From: Bacillota bacterium
GTDB taxonomy: Bacteria > Bacillota > Sulfobacillia > JAUYEG01
Assembly (NCBI GenBank): GCA_030691505.1
Contig: JAUYEG010000163.1
Coordinates: 21,630 to 85,629, forward strand
Length of the DNA stretch: 64,000 bases
Reading direction: 5' to 3'
The notes below the pieces were generated by a model. It saw only the letters and a list, made by a program, of their open reading frames with translations. It had not been told where the DNA came from and searched no databases. Below, one piece after another: positions 50,942 to 59,937 of this stretch (within the stretch, counting starts at the first letter, position 1; each line of letters opens with the position of its first letter). Position numbers and translations under genes: made by a program.

Positions 50942-52930
50942 CTACAAATGCCGCTCGAACCAACCTGCGATGCGCGCAAGCCGCTCAAGTCGGTGCTTGG
51001 GCTTGCCGCTGCGCGAGAGCTCGTGGTTTTCGCCGGGGAAGCGCACGAACTCGACCGTCCGCCGCATGCGCTTGAGGAAGACGAACAACTGCTCAGCCTG
51101 CTCGATTGGGCAGCGGTAATCCTCCTCGGAGTGGACGATGAGCAATGGGGTCCTGATGTTCTTGACGTAGTGCACCGGCGAGCGCTCGTACAGCAGATCG
51201 TGGTTGTCCCACGGGTTGCCGGGGAACTCGCTTTCGCCGAAGAGCGGCCCGATGTCGCTGGTGCCGTAGAAGCTGTACCGGTTGGTCACCGGGCGCTGGG
51301 TCACCGCGGCCTTGAACCTGTTGGTGTGGCCGACAACCCAGGCGGTCATGAACCCGCCGTAGCTGCCTCCGGTCACGCCGATGCGCGAAGTGTCGATGAA
51401 ACCGCGGGCGATCGCCGCGTCCATGCCGAGCATCAGGTCCTCGTAGTCCTTGCCGCCCCAGTCGCCCCGGCACGCCTCCGTGAACTCCTGGCCGTAGCCC
51501 TGGCTGCCGCGCGGGTTGGTGTAGACGACCACATAGCCCTTGGCCGCGAGCAGCTGCATTTCGTGGAATAGCCCGTAGCCGTACATGGCGTGCGGACCCC
51601 CGTGGATCTCAAGGATCGCGGGATAGTTGCGCCCGTCCTGAAACCCGGGCGGTCTAAGCAGCCAGCCCTGGCACTGCAGCCCGCCGGCGCCGGGGAAGGT
51701 GAACTCCTCCGGGACGGCCAGGTCAAGCTCGGCGAAAAGATCCGCGTTGAGGTCGGTCAGCTTGCGCTCCTCACCGTTTTTGAGCGCGAAGACCTGTCCC
51801 GAGTCGGTGGGCCCGGCGATGGCGCACACGATGGCGCCCCCGTCGGCGCTGACGGAGAAAGACACGAGGTGACGCGGCCCGGCAGTAAGTGGCTCCGCCG
51901 CCCCGCCCGCAGCCGGCGTGCGGAAAAGGTGACACTCGCCGCGGCTGGCTGCGGAGAAGTAGATCCAGTCCCCCAAAACCCGGTACGGCCGTCCGGTCGG
52001 GCCCGGCGTCATGTCCCATGTGACGCCACTTCCGGCCGCGAGGTCCGCGTCAGTCAACCGGGCTGCGTCACCGCCGTCAACCGGTATGGACCAGATGGTC
52101 GTGTGGGTGGCGCCGCGGTAGACGTTATCGTGGCCAACGAAGTAGATCAGCTTCCCGTCGGCCGACCACTGCGGGAGAGATGCGGGGCCGGGGAGCCGCG
52201 AGACCTGCCTCGGCTCGCCCGCCAGCACCGATACGACGTGGACGTCCCGGACGTTGGTGTAGTCGGCATCCTCGGTGCGGTTTCCGGTGAAAGCAATTGT
52301 CTTGCCATCCGGGGACCATGCCGGGTTTTCGTCATCGCACTCCCCGAAAGTGATCTGGCGCGCCGGGCCGCCGGCTGCGGACACAATGAAGACGTGCTGG
52401 CGCTCGTCGCCCAGGAAGCCGATCCCGTTGGCCTTGTACTTGAGCCGGGTGATAACCCGGACGTCGCTCTTGTCCTTGTCCCTTTCCTTGTCCTTTTCCT
52501 TGTCCTTTTCCTTGCTCTCCTCCGCCGGCTCCTCGCCGGTCTTGACGCGTGAGGTAAACGCAAGGAACTCGCCATCCGGCGACCAAACCGGGTCGCCGAC
52601 GCCCTTGGCCAGCCTGGTCAGTTGCTGGGCCTCGCCGCCGCCGGTATCGATCAGCCATATCTGGTTCTTGCCGCTGCGGTCGGAGAGAAAGGCGATCCTG
52701 TGCCCGTCGGGCGACCATTGTGGCTGCGAGTCTTTGTGGTTGCCGGCGGTGAACGGGCGCGACTCGCCCGAAGCCAGATCGAGAAGGTGGATGGTGGAAC
52801 GGTAGGCGTCCTTGTCCCGGTCGGTGGTTGTTACCACGTACGCCGCTCTGCGCCCATCGGGGCTGACGGCGACCTGCCCGAGGAACTTGATCCGCAACAG
52901 ATCCTCGGCTGTGACGGGCCTCTTGCTCAC
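50942..52930 (-). CDS. S9-family prolyl oligopeptidase (acylaminoacyl-peptidase-like)
   Basis: A 662-residue cytoplasmic serine peptidase. The N-terminal 400 residues are a beta-propeller of WD40/TolB-like repeats (repeated WSPDG, for example PQWSPDGHRIAFLSDRSG). The C-terminal alpha/beta-hydrolase domain has catalytic Ser in GVTGGSYGGFMTAWV (about 523), Asp in VHSEEDYRCP (about 604) and His in FPGENHELS (about 636). A very acidic/basic low-complexity insert of Lys/Asp/Glu repeats lies near residue 145 in the propeller. No signal peptide. Likely trims N-terminally blocked or short peptides. Confidence 0.92.
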   Translation of the reverse strand: MSKRPVTAEDLLRIKFLGQVAVSPDGRRAAYVVTTTDRDKDAYRSTIHLLDLASGESRPFTAGNHKDSQPQWSPDGHRIAFLSDRSGKNQIWLIDTGGGEAQQLTRLAKGVGDPVWSPDGEFLAFTSRVKTGEEPAEESKEKDKEKDKERDKDKSDVRVITRLKYKANGIGFLGDERQHVFIVSAAGGPARQITFGECDDENPAWSPDGKTIAFTGNRTEDADYTNVRDVHVVSVLAGEPRQVSRLPGPASLPQWSADGKLIYFVGHDNVYRGATHTTIWSIPVDGGDAARLTDADLAAGSGVTWDMTPGPTGRPYRVLGDWIYFSAASRGECHLFRTPAAGGAAEPLTAGPRHLVSFSVSADGGAIVCAIAGPTDSGQVFALKNGEERKLTDLNADLFAELDLAVPEEFTFPGAGGLQCQGWLLRPPGFQDGRNYPAILEIHGGPHAMYGYGLFHEMQLLAAKGYVVVYTNPRGSQGYGQEFTEACRGDWGGKDYEDLMLGMDAAIARGFIDTSRIGVTGGSYGGFMTAWVVGHTNRFKAAVTQRPVTNRYSFYGTSDIGPLFGESEFPGNPWDNHDLLYERSPVHYVKNIRTPLLIVHSEEDYRCPIEQAEQLFVFLKRMRRTVEFVRFPGENHELSRSGKPKHRLERLARIAGWFERHL

Positions 52931-53155
52931 GGCTGCTCCCTCCTGCTGGTTGACTTGTCCGACGCTCAGGCCGGATCACGGCACCCGCAGGGTTTCTACG
53001 CTTGACGGCATGCTGCCTTCCATGCTTTTCACGAGATGGATGTTTCGGGCCAGCGGACGAAAAGACACCTCGTCTGCCCGGCGGCGCGCATCTGTCCACT
53101 TTTGAACAGGTGCAGGCGGCATCTAGGCAATAATGCAGGGGGGAAGGGAGAAACC

Positions 53156-53243
53156 TGGTGCCGGAGGCGGGAGTCGAACCCGCACGGGTTTAGGGCCCGA
53201 GGGATTTTAAGTCCCCTGCGTCTGCCAATTTCGCCACTCCGGC
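53156..53243 (-). tRNA. tRNA-Leu (TAA)
   Basis: 88 bases with encoded CCA and the long variable arm of a class II tRNA. Acceptor GCCGGAG/CTCCGGC; anticodon loop CTTAAAA gives TAA. The 311 bases between this gene and the D-aminoacylase start contain no feature I can name. Confidence 0.95.
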
Positions 53244-53554
53244 GATTCGAAACAGATTATAGCACGGCGACGGATGTCCATGCGGCGAAAGGCGGCGTCA
53301 GCCGCAATGTCATCATGCTGCAGGCATGGTCTGATTTGACGGTTTGGAACGGGATGCTGCGTCCTGTAGCTCATGGAGGATGCCCCTGCCCCACCGCCGA
53401 AACACAGCCACCTAACAGGCACCTCAGTTGGGTCTTGGCGGGCAGGACTGGAGGAAGCTGAGAAGCGGACGGGTTGCGCCGGGATTGGACGCCGCGGAGT
53501 GGCCGCTGGCGAGCAGGCGCGAAAGAAGAACAACCGACCGGGAGGGGTCAGGAC

Positions 53555-55300
53555 TTGGAGTATGACGTGATCATCAGGGGCGGAGAGGTCGTTGACGGCA
53601 GGGGAACACCCCGCAAGAAGGTGGACGTGGCGATAGAGGGTGACAGCATCGCGGCGGTCGGCGACCTCGGTGACGCATCAGCGGCAAAGGTCGTCGACGC
53701 CACGGGGCTGGCCGTGACGCCGGGCTTTATCGACATGCACTCGCACTCCGACCGGACCATCCTCCACTACCCTGGAGGCGAGAGTTCCGTCGGGCAGGGT
53801 ATCACCACCAGCGTCGGCGGCCAGTGCGGCTCTTCGATGGGGCCGCTCGGCAAATACGTCGGCGCGGGAATGCTGGGCGCCAACTGGCGGGACAAGGTCG
53901 CCCCGGCCAAGTACTACGCCGAAGGTGCGGTTGAACTGGACAAGGTCCGCAAGGCGGCGAAGGAATACGAGGGTTTCGACCTGGACTGGACGACGTTCGG
54001 GGAATGGCTTGACCGGGTGGATGCGGCAAAGCCCGGGATCAACCTGGTCCCGCTGGTCGGCCACGGTGCGGTCCGTACCGCGGTGATGGGCAAGGACACG
54101 AGGCGGCATGCGACCGCGGACGAGATCACGGCGATGAAACGGCTGGTAGCGCAGGCCATCGGGGAGGGAGCGCCTGGTATCTCGACAGGCATGGACTACC
54201 CGCCGGGGGTGTTCGCGGCGCACGAGGAGTTCTGCGAGGTTGTCGGCGAGGCGGCCAGGCACGGCGGTTTCTTCTCGCCGCACTGGCGGCGCACCGGGCT
54301 GCGGCAGGGCTTCGGCAACCCCGGGCTTATCAACGGCCTGCGCGAGGCGCTGGATGTGGCGAGGCGCGCGGGGGCCAAGACCCAGGTCGCGCACCTCAGC
54401 TCCGGGTACCTGATCAACCCGATGCCGACCCCCAAACTGGCTGTAGCAGCCGCCGAGGAAACCCTCGTGGACATCGACGCGACGATCCGCGATGGCGTGG
54501 ACCTGGCCTTCGACGTCATTCCCAACCACCTCACCGGCGGCACGATGCACCAAAAGTACGTGGCGAGCACGCTGGCGCCGTGGTTTAAGGAGGCGGGGTC
54601 ATTCGAGCGCTTCGCGGACAACCTAATGGCCCCTGACCTGCGTCAGGAGATTAGGCAGTTCATCATGTCGGGCAGGTGGTATGCGCTCAACCCCAACCTC
54701 CAGCCGCTGTGGGCGAGCGGCCTGATGATCAACAAGAGCGCGGTCTCGGAGTTCGATGGCAAGACCGTCGCCGAGATCGCCGATGCGCGGCGCAAGGACC
54801 CGCTGGACGCACTGATGGACGTGATCGCGGAAGACCCGCGCGCCTGCGGCGGTCCGCGGCGCCCCTACGCGCTCGACGAGGCTCTCAGGGTCTTTTACAG
54901 CCACCCGATGGCGATGGTCGGCATCGATACGATGCTGGTCGACGAGACGTTTGAGATGACCGTCCCGCCGTACATGTACCCCAACCTCAACACATTCGGC
55001 GGCATGGCGAGATTTGTCAGGATGTACGCTCAGGGGCTGCTTGGCTTGGAAGAGGGCGTCAGACGCCTGACGAGCCTTCCTGCGCAAAGACTGGGTCTCG
55101 TCGACCGGGGAGTCGTTGCCCAGGGCATGAAGGCCGACCTGGTTGTGCTCAAGCCCGAGGACGTGCTCGAATGCCAAGACGACGTCCAGCCGCGGCAGTA
55201 TCCCCAGGGCTATCACTGGGTGTTTGTCAACGGCACGGCGGCGATGGAGGACGGCAAGCTAACGCACTCGCGGAGCGGCAAGGTGCTGCGCAAGCGGTAG
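53555..55300 (+). CDS. N-acyl-D-amino-acid deacylase (D-aminoacylase)
   Basis: Amidohydrolase-superfamily enzyme (581 aa) removing acyl groups from N-acyl-D-amino acids. It opens with DVIIRGGEVVDGRGTP, and the zinc HxH is in FIDMHSHSDRTIL. SSMGPLG, VGHGAVRTAVMG, GAPGISTGMDYPPG and the C-terminal GLLGLEEGVRRLTSLPAQRL with RGVVAQGMKADLVVL are typical of D-aminoacylase/dihydroorotase-like members. TTG 53555 is preceded by GGGAGGGG at seven bases and gives the right N-terminus. No transporter or peptidase partner is adjacent. Confidence 0.9.
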   Translation: MEYDVIIRGGEVVDGRGTPRKKVDVAIEGDSIAAVGDLGDASAAKVVDATGLAVTPGFIDMHSHSDRTILHYPGGESSVGQGITTSVGGQCGSSMGPLGKYVGAGMLGANWRDKVAPAKYYAEGAVELDKVRKAAKEYEGFDLDWTTFGEWLDRVDAAKPGINLVPLVGHGAVRTAVMGKDTRRHATADEITAMKRLVAQAIGEGAPGISTGMDYPPGVFAAHEEFCEVVGEAARHGGFFSPHWRRTGLRQGFGNPGLINGLREALDVARRAGAKTQVAHLSSGYLINPMPTPKLAVAAAEETLVDIDATIRDGVDLAFDVIPNHLTGGTMHQKYVASTLAPWFKEAGSFERFADNLMAPDLRQEIRQFIMSGRWYALNPNLQPLWASGLMINKSAVSEFDGKTVAEIADARRKDPLDALMDVIAEDPRACGGPRRPYALDEALRVFYSHPMAMVGIDTMLVDETFEMTVPPYMYPNLNTFGGMARFVRMYAQGLLGLEEGVRRLTSLPAQRLGLVDRGVVAQGMKADLVVLKPEDVLECQDDVQPRQYPQGYHWVFVNGTAAMEDGKLTHSRSGKVLRKR

Positions 55301-55338
55301 AAACCGGCCTGCGCACGCGTCTCTGCCAGGGGAAAAAA

Positions 55339-55371
55339 GCGGGCATCCGGCCGACGTGGCCGGGTGCCCGC
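55339..55371. terminator. Bidirectional hairpin terminator
   Basis: GCGGGCATCCGGCC/GGCCGGGTGCCCGC hairpin. On the minus strand it is followed by TTTTTT, on the plus strand by CTTTCT. It ends the D-aminoacylase transcript and any minus-strand transcript from the nucleotidyltransferase remnant. Confidence 0.7.
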
Positions 55372-55380
55372 CTTTCTATC

Positions 55381-55677
55381 GGGTCGACCAGACCCGGGGC
55401 TCGTGGCGGCGCATCGCATGCCGGGGACTAACGAGCCCTCCGGTTGGGGTCCCCAGCGCGGCCTGCCGGCCCTGACGCGGTCGTGTACGGCCTGCGGCGT
55501 CGCAACGGTGTCTGTGTCGATCGGGTCCTCGGTGACAAGTACGAAATCGATGTCGCTATGCTCATCGAGATCGCCCGTGGCCAGCGAGCCCGTCAGGTAT
55601 GCGCCGACCAGGTGAGGGCCCAGGACGGTCTTGACGCCGGTGAGCAGCATGTCCATAGCGGCTTTCACTTCGGGGCG
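55381..55677 (-). pseudogene. Truncated nucleotidyltransferase (ANT/streptomycin adenylyltransferase-like)
   Basis: The minus-strand frame encodes a nucleotidyltransferase N-terminus: VLGPHLVGAYLTGSLATGDL then DEHSDIDFVLVTEDP, with the GS and DxD metal-binding signature of the Pol-beta superfamily. Recognisable sequence stops about 85 residues in (near AVHDRVRAG). The frame then runs as unrelated sequence through a terminator and into the 3' end of the D-aminoacylase. The family's remaining 150 or more residues are missing, so this is a remnant. Confidence 0.6.
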
Positions 55678-55720
55678 TGAGCCTGGCAAGGGGCATGGCC
55701 ACCTCCGTGCGGTATTGCCA

Positions 55721-55750
55721 GCATACTTCCAAAACGTCTCAGCCATAATA
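55721..55750 (+). promoter_or_regulatory. Putative sigma-G (forespore) promoter
   Basis: GCATA (55721-55725), 18-bp spacer, CATAATA (55744-55750). Both match the Bacillus sigma-G consensus (GHATR, then CATNHTA). It lies 24 bp upstream of the first small CxxxC gene. Not tested against chance. Confidence 0.5.
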
Positions 55751-55773
55751 GCAGCGAACAGGAGGTGAAATAG

Positions 55774-55965
55774 ATGCCAAACCAACAACAGGTCCAGCAG
55801 TGCATCCAGCAATGCGTTCAGGCTGCCGGTACACTGCGCAGCGCCGCTAACTCGATCAACGAATCCGCGGTGAGGGCCATGCTCACCGCGGGCGCCGGTC
55901 ACATCGAGCAGTGCATTCGAGGCTGTGAGCAGGTCATTCAAATGCCTAGCAAGGAGGTACGGTAG
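55774..55965 (+). CDS. Small CxxxC protein 1 (DUF1657-like helical hairpin)
   Basis: A 63-residue protein with AGGAGGTGA before ATG. Two helices carry CIQQC near the start and CIRGC near the end, spaced to face each other in a hairpin. The body (AAGTLRSAANSINESAVRAM) resembles the small DUF1657 spore proteins and, more remotely, CxxxC metal-binding helical bundles. It is paralogous to the next gene (same length, same Cys spacing). Metal binding or disulfide bonding is possible; function unknown. Confidence 0.7.
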   Translation: MPNQQQVQQCIQQCVQAAGTLRSAANSINESAVRAMLTAGAGHIEQCIRGCEQVIQMPSKEVR

Positions 55966-55967
55966 AG

Positions 55968-56162
55968 GTGCAGACACAGACTGACGTTCAAAATTGTGTG
56001 AGCCAGTGTCAGCAGGTGGAGGCCCAGCTGAGGAGCATGGCTCAGGCAGAAACCAACCTGCAGAATAAGAAGATGCTGGACGAGGGCGCACACCATCTCA
56101 GAATGTGCCTGGAAGAGTGCCACTGGTCGCTGCAGCAGCTCCAGCCCGCTTCCCCTCGCTAG
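55968..56162 (+). CDS. Small CxxxC protein 2 (DUF1657-like helical hairpin)
   Basis: A 64-residue paralogue of the preceding protein. CVSQC is near the N-terminus and CLEEC near the C-terminus; the body QLRSMAQAETNLQNKKMLDE is close to the DUF1657 pattern. It begins 2 bp after the previous stop codon with AGGAGGTACGG upstream, so it is translated from the same mRNA. The initiator is GTG (GTG CAG ACA CAG). Confidence 0.7.
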   Translation: MQTQTDVQNCVSQCQQVEAQLRSMAQAETNLQNKKMLDEGAHHLRMCLEECHWSLQQLQPASPR

Positions 56163-56219
56163 CCTCGACCTGAGGAGAGCAACTCAACAGAGGTGGGCGA
56201 AGGCGCCGGAGGCTGAGAA

Positions 56220-56878
56220 ATGACCTGGTCGGAGCTGTTCTTTGGGGGAGTGCGCCTTCCCTTCTGGATGTTCTCCGTGCGGGCGGTTGTACTGTACCTG
56301 GCGCTAGTAGCGGCCACGCGGTGGATGGGGCACCGGCCGGTGGGTATTCTGTCCGGGCACAACTACCTTGTGGCCGCGGGCATTGTAAGCCTTGCCGCTC
56401 TGCGTATGGTCAACTCCGAGTCCTCATTGGTGGCCGCTGCTGATTGATCGGGAACCGCTTTCCCTGATCGTTGGGCGGGCAACCGGTTCCCGGAAACCTG
56501 CGGAGGTCCAGAATCACCGTCGATGAACTGCTGTCCCTTTTGCGCCTGGGCGTCTGTCCCCGCCTGTCTGATGCCTGGTTGGCCGTCCTCGAGCCTTCCG
56601 GTAAGTTGGGGGTGGTCAAGAAAAACGCTGCTAGCCCGGCTACGCGCAAGGATCTGGCTCTGGGGCCGATCTTGGTCGGCGTCTCGAATCCTGTGATGAG
56701 GAAAGGTCATCTGACCCAGGAGGCCGCGGGCCAGATCAAGGGCGACGAGGCTTGGCTATGGCACGCCCTCGGGCAGCGCGGCATCACACAACTTGAGGAG
56801 GTATTCCTGGCCACTGTCGAGCCAGATGGGAGCACGACGGTCGTTCGCGACAGACCCGGTGTCGGAGGCCAGCCGTGA
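56220..56878 (+). pseudogene. Broken DUF421 (YetF-like) membrane protein gene
   Basis: Two open segments together resemble one DUF421 protein. The first (56220-56447) is the membrane N-terminus: FSVRAVVLYLALVAATRWMG, then GILSGHNYLVAAGIVSLAAL, stopping at a TGA. The second, in another frame (to 56878), is the cytoplasmic YetF domain: NLRRSRITVDELLSLLRLGV, DAWLAVLEPSGKLGVVKKN, VSNPVMRKGHLTQEAA and ITQLEEVFLATVEPDGSTTV. The third helix and connecting loop are missing and the frames do not join, which points to deletion plus frameshift. The second segment could still be expressed from a local start. Confidence 0.7.
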
Positions 56879-57045
56879 ACGACCCCTGGATAGATGTCGG
56901 CCTGTTCGCGCTACGGACTCTGGGCGTCGGGCTACTGCTCTACACCATGAGCCGCTATCTACTAGATCATCTATCGCCCTCACCGGCCAGCGCAATCCCG
57001 TGCTCACGGAGAATGTGCAGCTGGATCACCCAGTCGGCCCCATGA
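56875..57045 (+). CDS. Short membrane-protein-like reading frame
   Basis: GTG at 56875 overlaps the previous stop (GTGA). The 56-residue product begins NDPWIDVGLFALRTLGVGLL and has one helix, resembling the first helix of DUF421 proteins, then loses similarity after about 35 residues. It may be a second DUF421 remnant or a small membrane protein coupled to the preceding frame. Confidence 0.35.
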   Translation: MNDPWIDVGLFALRTLGVGLLLYTMSRYLLDHLSPSPASAIPCSRRMCSWITQSAP

Positions 57046-57123
57046 TGCTCCACATCAAGGCGCCCGCCCGCTTATCAGCCGGCACCCCTCAGGGGCATAC
57101 TTGCCCCGAAGGAGAGGTGGCGA

Positions 57124-59337
57124 ATGGACCCAACCCAACGTGGCAAAGCGCCGATCACCAGCACTGACAAGACCAAAGACGCACAGCTCGAGACCTTCCG
57201 CGAGTACGCAGAGAACACGCATCTGACCACAAACCAGGCCGTCAAGGTAAGTCACACGGATGACTCGCTTAAGGCCGGAGTGCGCGGCCCGACCCTGATG
57301 GAGGACTTCCATTTCCGGGAGAAGCTGACCCACTTCGATCACGAACGCATCCCCGAGCGGGTCGTACACGCCCGGGGTTTCGGGGCGCACGGCTACTTCC
57401 AGGTGTACAAGCCCATGGCCGAGCTCACCAGGGCCAAGTTCCTGCAGGACCCGTCCGTCAAGACGCCGGTCTTTGTGCGCTTTTCGACCGTGGTTGGCTC
57501 GCGCGGCTCGGCGGATACTGTACGGGACGTGCGAGGGTTTGCCACCAAATTTTACACCGAAGAAGGCAACTATGACCTCGTGGCCAACAACATGCCGGTT
57601 TTCTTCATTCAGGATGCCATCAAGTTTCCTGACATCGTGCATGCCATCAAGCCCGAGCCGCACAATGAGATCCCGCAGGCGTCGGCAGCCCACGACACGT
57701 TCTGGGATTTCGTCGTGAGCACGCCGGAGCTCGCGCACATGATCATGTGGCTCCTCTCCGATAGGGCCATACCACGGAGCTACCGGATGATGGAGGGCTT
57801 CGGGGTCAACACGTTCCGTTTCGTCAATGCGCAGGGTAAGGCGCGTTTCATCAAGCTCCACTGGAAGCCGGCGCTGGGCGTGCACTCGCTTGTCTGGGAC
57901 GAGGCGCAGAAGCTGGCCGGAAAGGATCCTGACTACAACCGCCGCGACCTCTGGGAAGCGATAGAGATGGGCGACTACCCCGAGTTCGAACTCGGAGTCC
58001 AGGTGATTGAGGAAGAGGACGAGTTCAAGTTCCCCTTTGACCTTCTTGACGCGACCAAGCTCGTGCCCGAAGAGATGGTCCCGGTACAGCTCATCGGGCG
58101 GATGACCCTCAACCGCAACACGGACAACTTCTTTGCCGAAACCGAACAGGTCGCCTTTCACCCGGGAAACCTGGTGCCGGGCATCGATTTGACCAACGAC
58201 CCGTTGCTTCAGGGCCGGCTCTTCTCGTATCTGGACACGCAGCTGATCCGGCTGGGCGGCCCCAACTTCCACGAGATCCCGATCAACCGGCCGATCGCCG
58301 CGGTGCACAACAACCAGCGCGACGGACACCATCGCATGACGATCAACAAGGGCCGCGTGAGCTATTCCCCGAACTCGCTGGCCAAAGGCTTTCCCCTGTC
58401 GGCTTCGGACCAGGAGGGCGGATACGTTCACCACATGGAGAGAGTGGACGGCCGCAAGGTCCGCGACCGCAGCCCGAGCTTCCGCGATTTCTTCAGCCAG
58501 GCCACGCTCTTCTGGAACAGCATGTCGCCCGTTGAAAAGCAGCACATCGTAGAGGCGTTTCACTTCGAGGTCGGCAAGGTCATGCACCCGACGATCCGGC
58601 AGCGTGTGGTGGACATGTTCAACAACGTCAGCGGCGAATTGGCGGTGCGGATCGCCGAGGGCATCGGCGCCGAGGTGCCTGCCTCGCCCGGGGGGACGGG
58701 CGTGACCGCGAGTTCGCCGGCTCTGAGCCAGGAGAACACCCCCAAGAGCGCAAAGACCAGGAGCGTCGCCATTTTGGTCGCCGACGGTTTCAGCCAACGG
58801 GACGTGGAACAGGTGATAGCAGGCCTCAAGAAGGCTGGGGTCCACTCGAAGATCATCTCGAAAAACCTGGGCCCCATACAGAGCGATGAGGGGCATAGCC
58901 TGATGGCGCACCACAACTACGTCGGAACGGGCTCAGTCATGTTCGATGCCGTCTATGTTCCCGGCGGGCCGCAGTGCGTGGATACCCTGAGACAGCATGA
59001 GGAGGCCCTCGACTTCGTCAACGAGGCGTACGAGCACGGAAAGACGATAGCTGCGTCAAACGAGGGCATCGGTCTTCTGGAAACCTCGGACATCTGGGAT
59101 GCCATGACTGCGTCGAACGAGTCGGCAACGGACGTATCCTCTCGCGAGGGGGTAGTCACGGCCCGCAACAACAAGGAGCTGGGCGTCTTCTGCGGGGATT
59201 TCGTCAAAGCGATCGCCCAACACCGCCACTTTGCCAGGGAGACGCGGAGGCACAAGCTCCTCCCGGGATTTCACGGAGCTGAGCTGCGGAGGGGGTGGGA
59301 CGAAGCGACTCGTCCCCAGCCCCTTGATCTCGGGTAG
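57124..59337 (+). CDS. katE: Large-subunit heme catalase (HPII/KatE type)
   Basis: A clade 2 catalase of 737 residues. Catalytic His in [19 protein letters not shown] and Asn in [39 protein letters not shown]; proximal heme Tyr in [19 protein letters not shown]. The C-terminal 190 residues form the DJ-1/PfpI-like domain typical of large catalases ([35 protein letters not shown]). GAGAGGTGG precedes ATG. Cytosolic H2O2 removal in a probable anaerobe; association with sporulation is common for such catalases in Bacillus but is not shown here. Confidence 0.95.
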   Translation: MDPTQRGKAPITSTDKTKDAQLETFREYAENTHLTTNQAVKVSHTDDSLKAGVRGPTLMEDFHFREKLTHFDHERIPERVVHARGFGAHGYFQVYKPMAELTRAKFLQDPSVKTPVFVRFSTVVGSRGSADTVRDVRGFATKFYTEEGNYDLVANNMPVFFIQDAIKFPDIVHAIKPEPHNEIPQASAAHDTFWDFVVSTPELAHMIMWLLSDRAIPRSYRMMEGFGVNTFRFVNAQGKARFIKLHWKPALGVHSLVWDEAQKLAGKDPDYNRRDLWEAIEMGDYPEFELGVQVIEEEDEFKFPFDLLDATKLVPEEMVPVQLIGRMTLNRNTDNFFAETEQVAFHPGNLVPGIDLTNDPLLQGRLFSYLDTQLIRLGGPNFHEIPINRPIAAVHNNQRDGHHRMTINKGRVSYSPNSLAKGFPLSASDQEGGYVHHMERVDGRKVRDRSPSFRDFFSQATLFWNSMSPVEKQHIVEAFHFEVGKVMHPTIRQRVVDMFNNVSGELAVRIAEGIGAEVPASPGGTGVTASSPALSQENTPKSAKTRSVAILVADGFSQRDVEQVIAGLKKAGVHSKIISKNLGPIQSDEGHSLMAHHNYVGTGSVMFDAVYVPGGPQCVDTLRQHEEALDFVNEAYEHGKTIAASNEGIGLLETSDIWDAMTASNESATDVSSREGVVTARNNKELGVFCGDFVKAIAQHRHFARETRRHKLLPGFHGAELRRGWDEATRPQPLDLG

Positions 59338-59343
59338 CAGTCA

Positions 59344-59796
59344 TTGCTGAGGGCCATCCCCAATTCGGATAGCGCCGAGGCAGGGGCGGAGCGTCGCCTC
59401 CCCCCTGCCCTCGCCATCCCCGCTCCTCCCAGGCCGTTCAGGCTATTGCTGATCGTTGTGGGCACAGCATGTGTGGGGCTTGGGGTTCTGGGGATCGCCC
59501 TTCCCCTTCTGCCTACCACACCGTTCCTGCTGCTGGCTGCGGCATGCTACACCCGCAGCTCGCCGCGCTTTTACGGCTGGCTGCTGGGCAACAGGCTGCT
59601 CGGCAGGTACATCAGGGACTACCGGCGCGGGGGGTTGTCCGGCGGGGCCAAGGCGATGACGCTCGCGCTGTTGTGGGCGACGATTGGGCTCTCGGCCGGC
59701 CTATTTGTCAACTCCCTGCCGGTCCGGGTGCTGCTACTGATGATTGCGGCCGGGGTGACCGTGCACGTTCTCTCGCTGGGAACCTTCCGGGACTAA
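59344..59796 (+). CDS. DUF454 (YbaN-like) membrane protein
   Basis: A 150-residue membrane protein with three to four helices. VGLGVLGIALPLLPTTPFLL, ACYTRSSPRFYGWLLGNRLL and GRYIRDYRRGGLSGGAKAMT are diagnostic of DUF454/YbaN. Function is unknown. The TTG start lies 6 bp after the catalase stop, so it may be co-transcribed with katE; the ribosome-binding site is weak. Confidence 0.85.
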   Translation: MLRAIPNSDSAEAGAERRLPPALAIPAPPRPFRLLLIVVGTACVGLGVLGIALPLLPTTPFLLLAAACYTRSSPRFYGWLLGNRLLGRYIRDYRRGGLSGGAKAMTLALLWATIGLSAGLFVNSLPVRVLLLMIAAGVTVHVLSLGTFRD

Positions 59797-59937
59797 GGTG
59801 CTGACCCCTTTCACGACCAGCTGAAGCCCCAGCCCATTCCGCCTCCCCCGCAGCGTGCATGGCAGGTATGCCCGCGGCGGCGTCAGAATACGACACCGTT
59901 CGGCGCTGCGCAGTACTCACCCGAAAGGAAGTGGCAA

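Noticed and set aside
55213..56091. A single 292-codon minus-strand gene
   Set aside because: It crosses the two intact small plus-strand CxxxC genes and a terminator; only a short internal part is nucleotidyltransferase-like.
57055..58914. 619-codon minus-strand open frame opposite the catalase gene
   Set aside because: Antisense shadow of GC-rich codon use: no family motif, while the plus strand is an unmistakable catalase.
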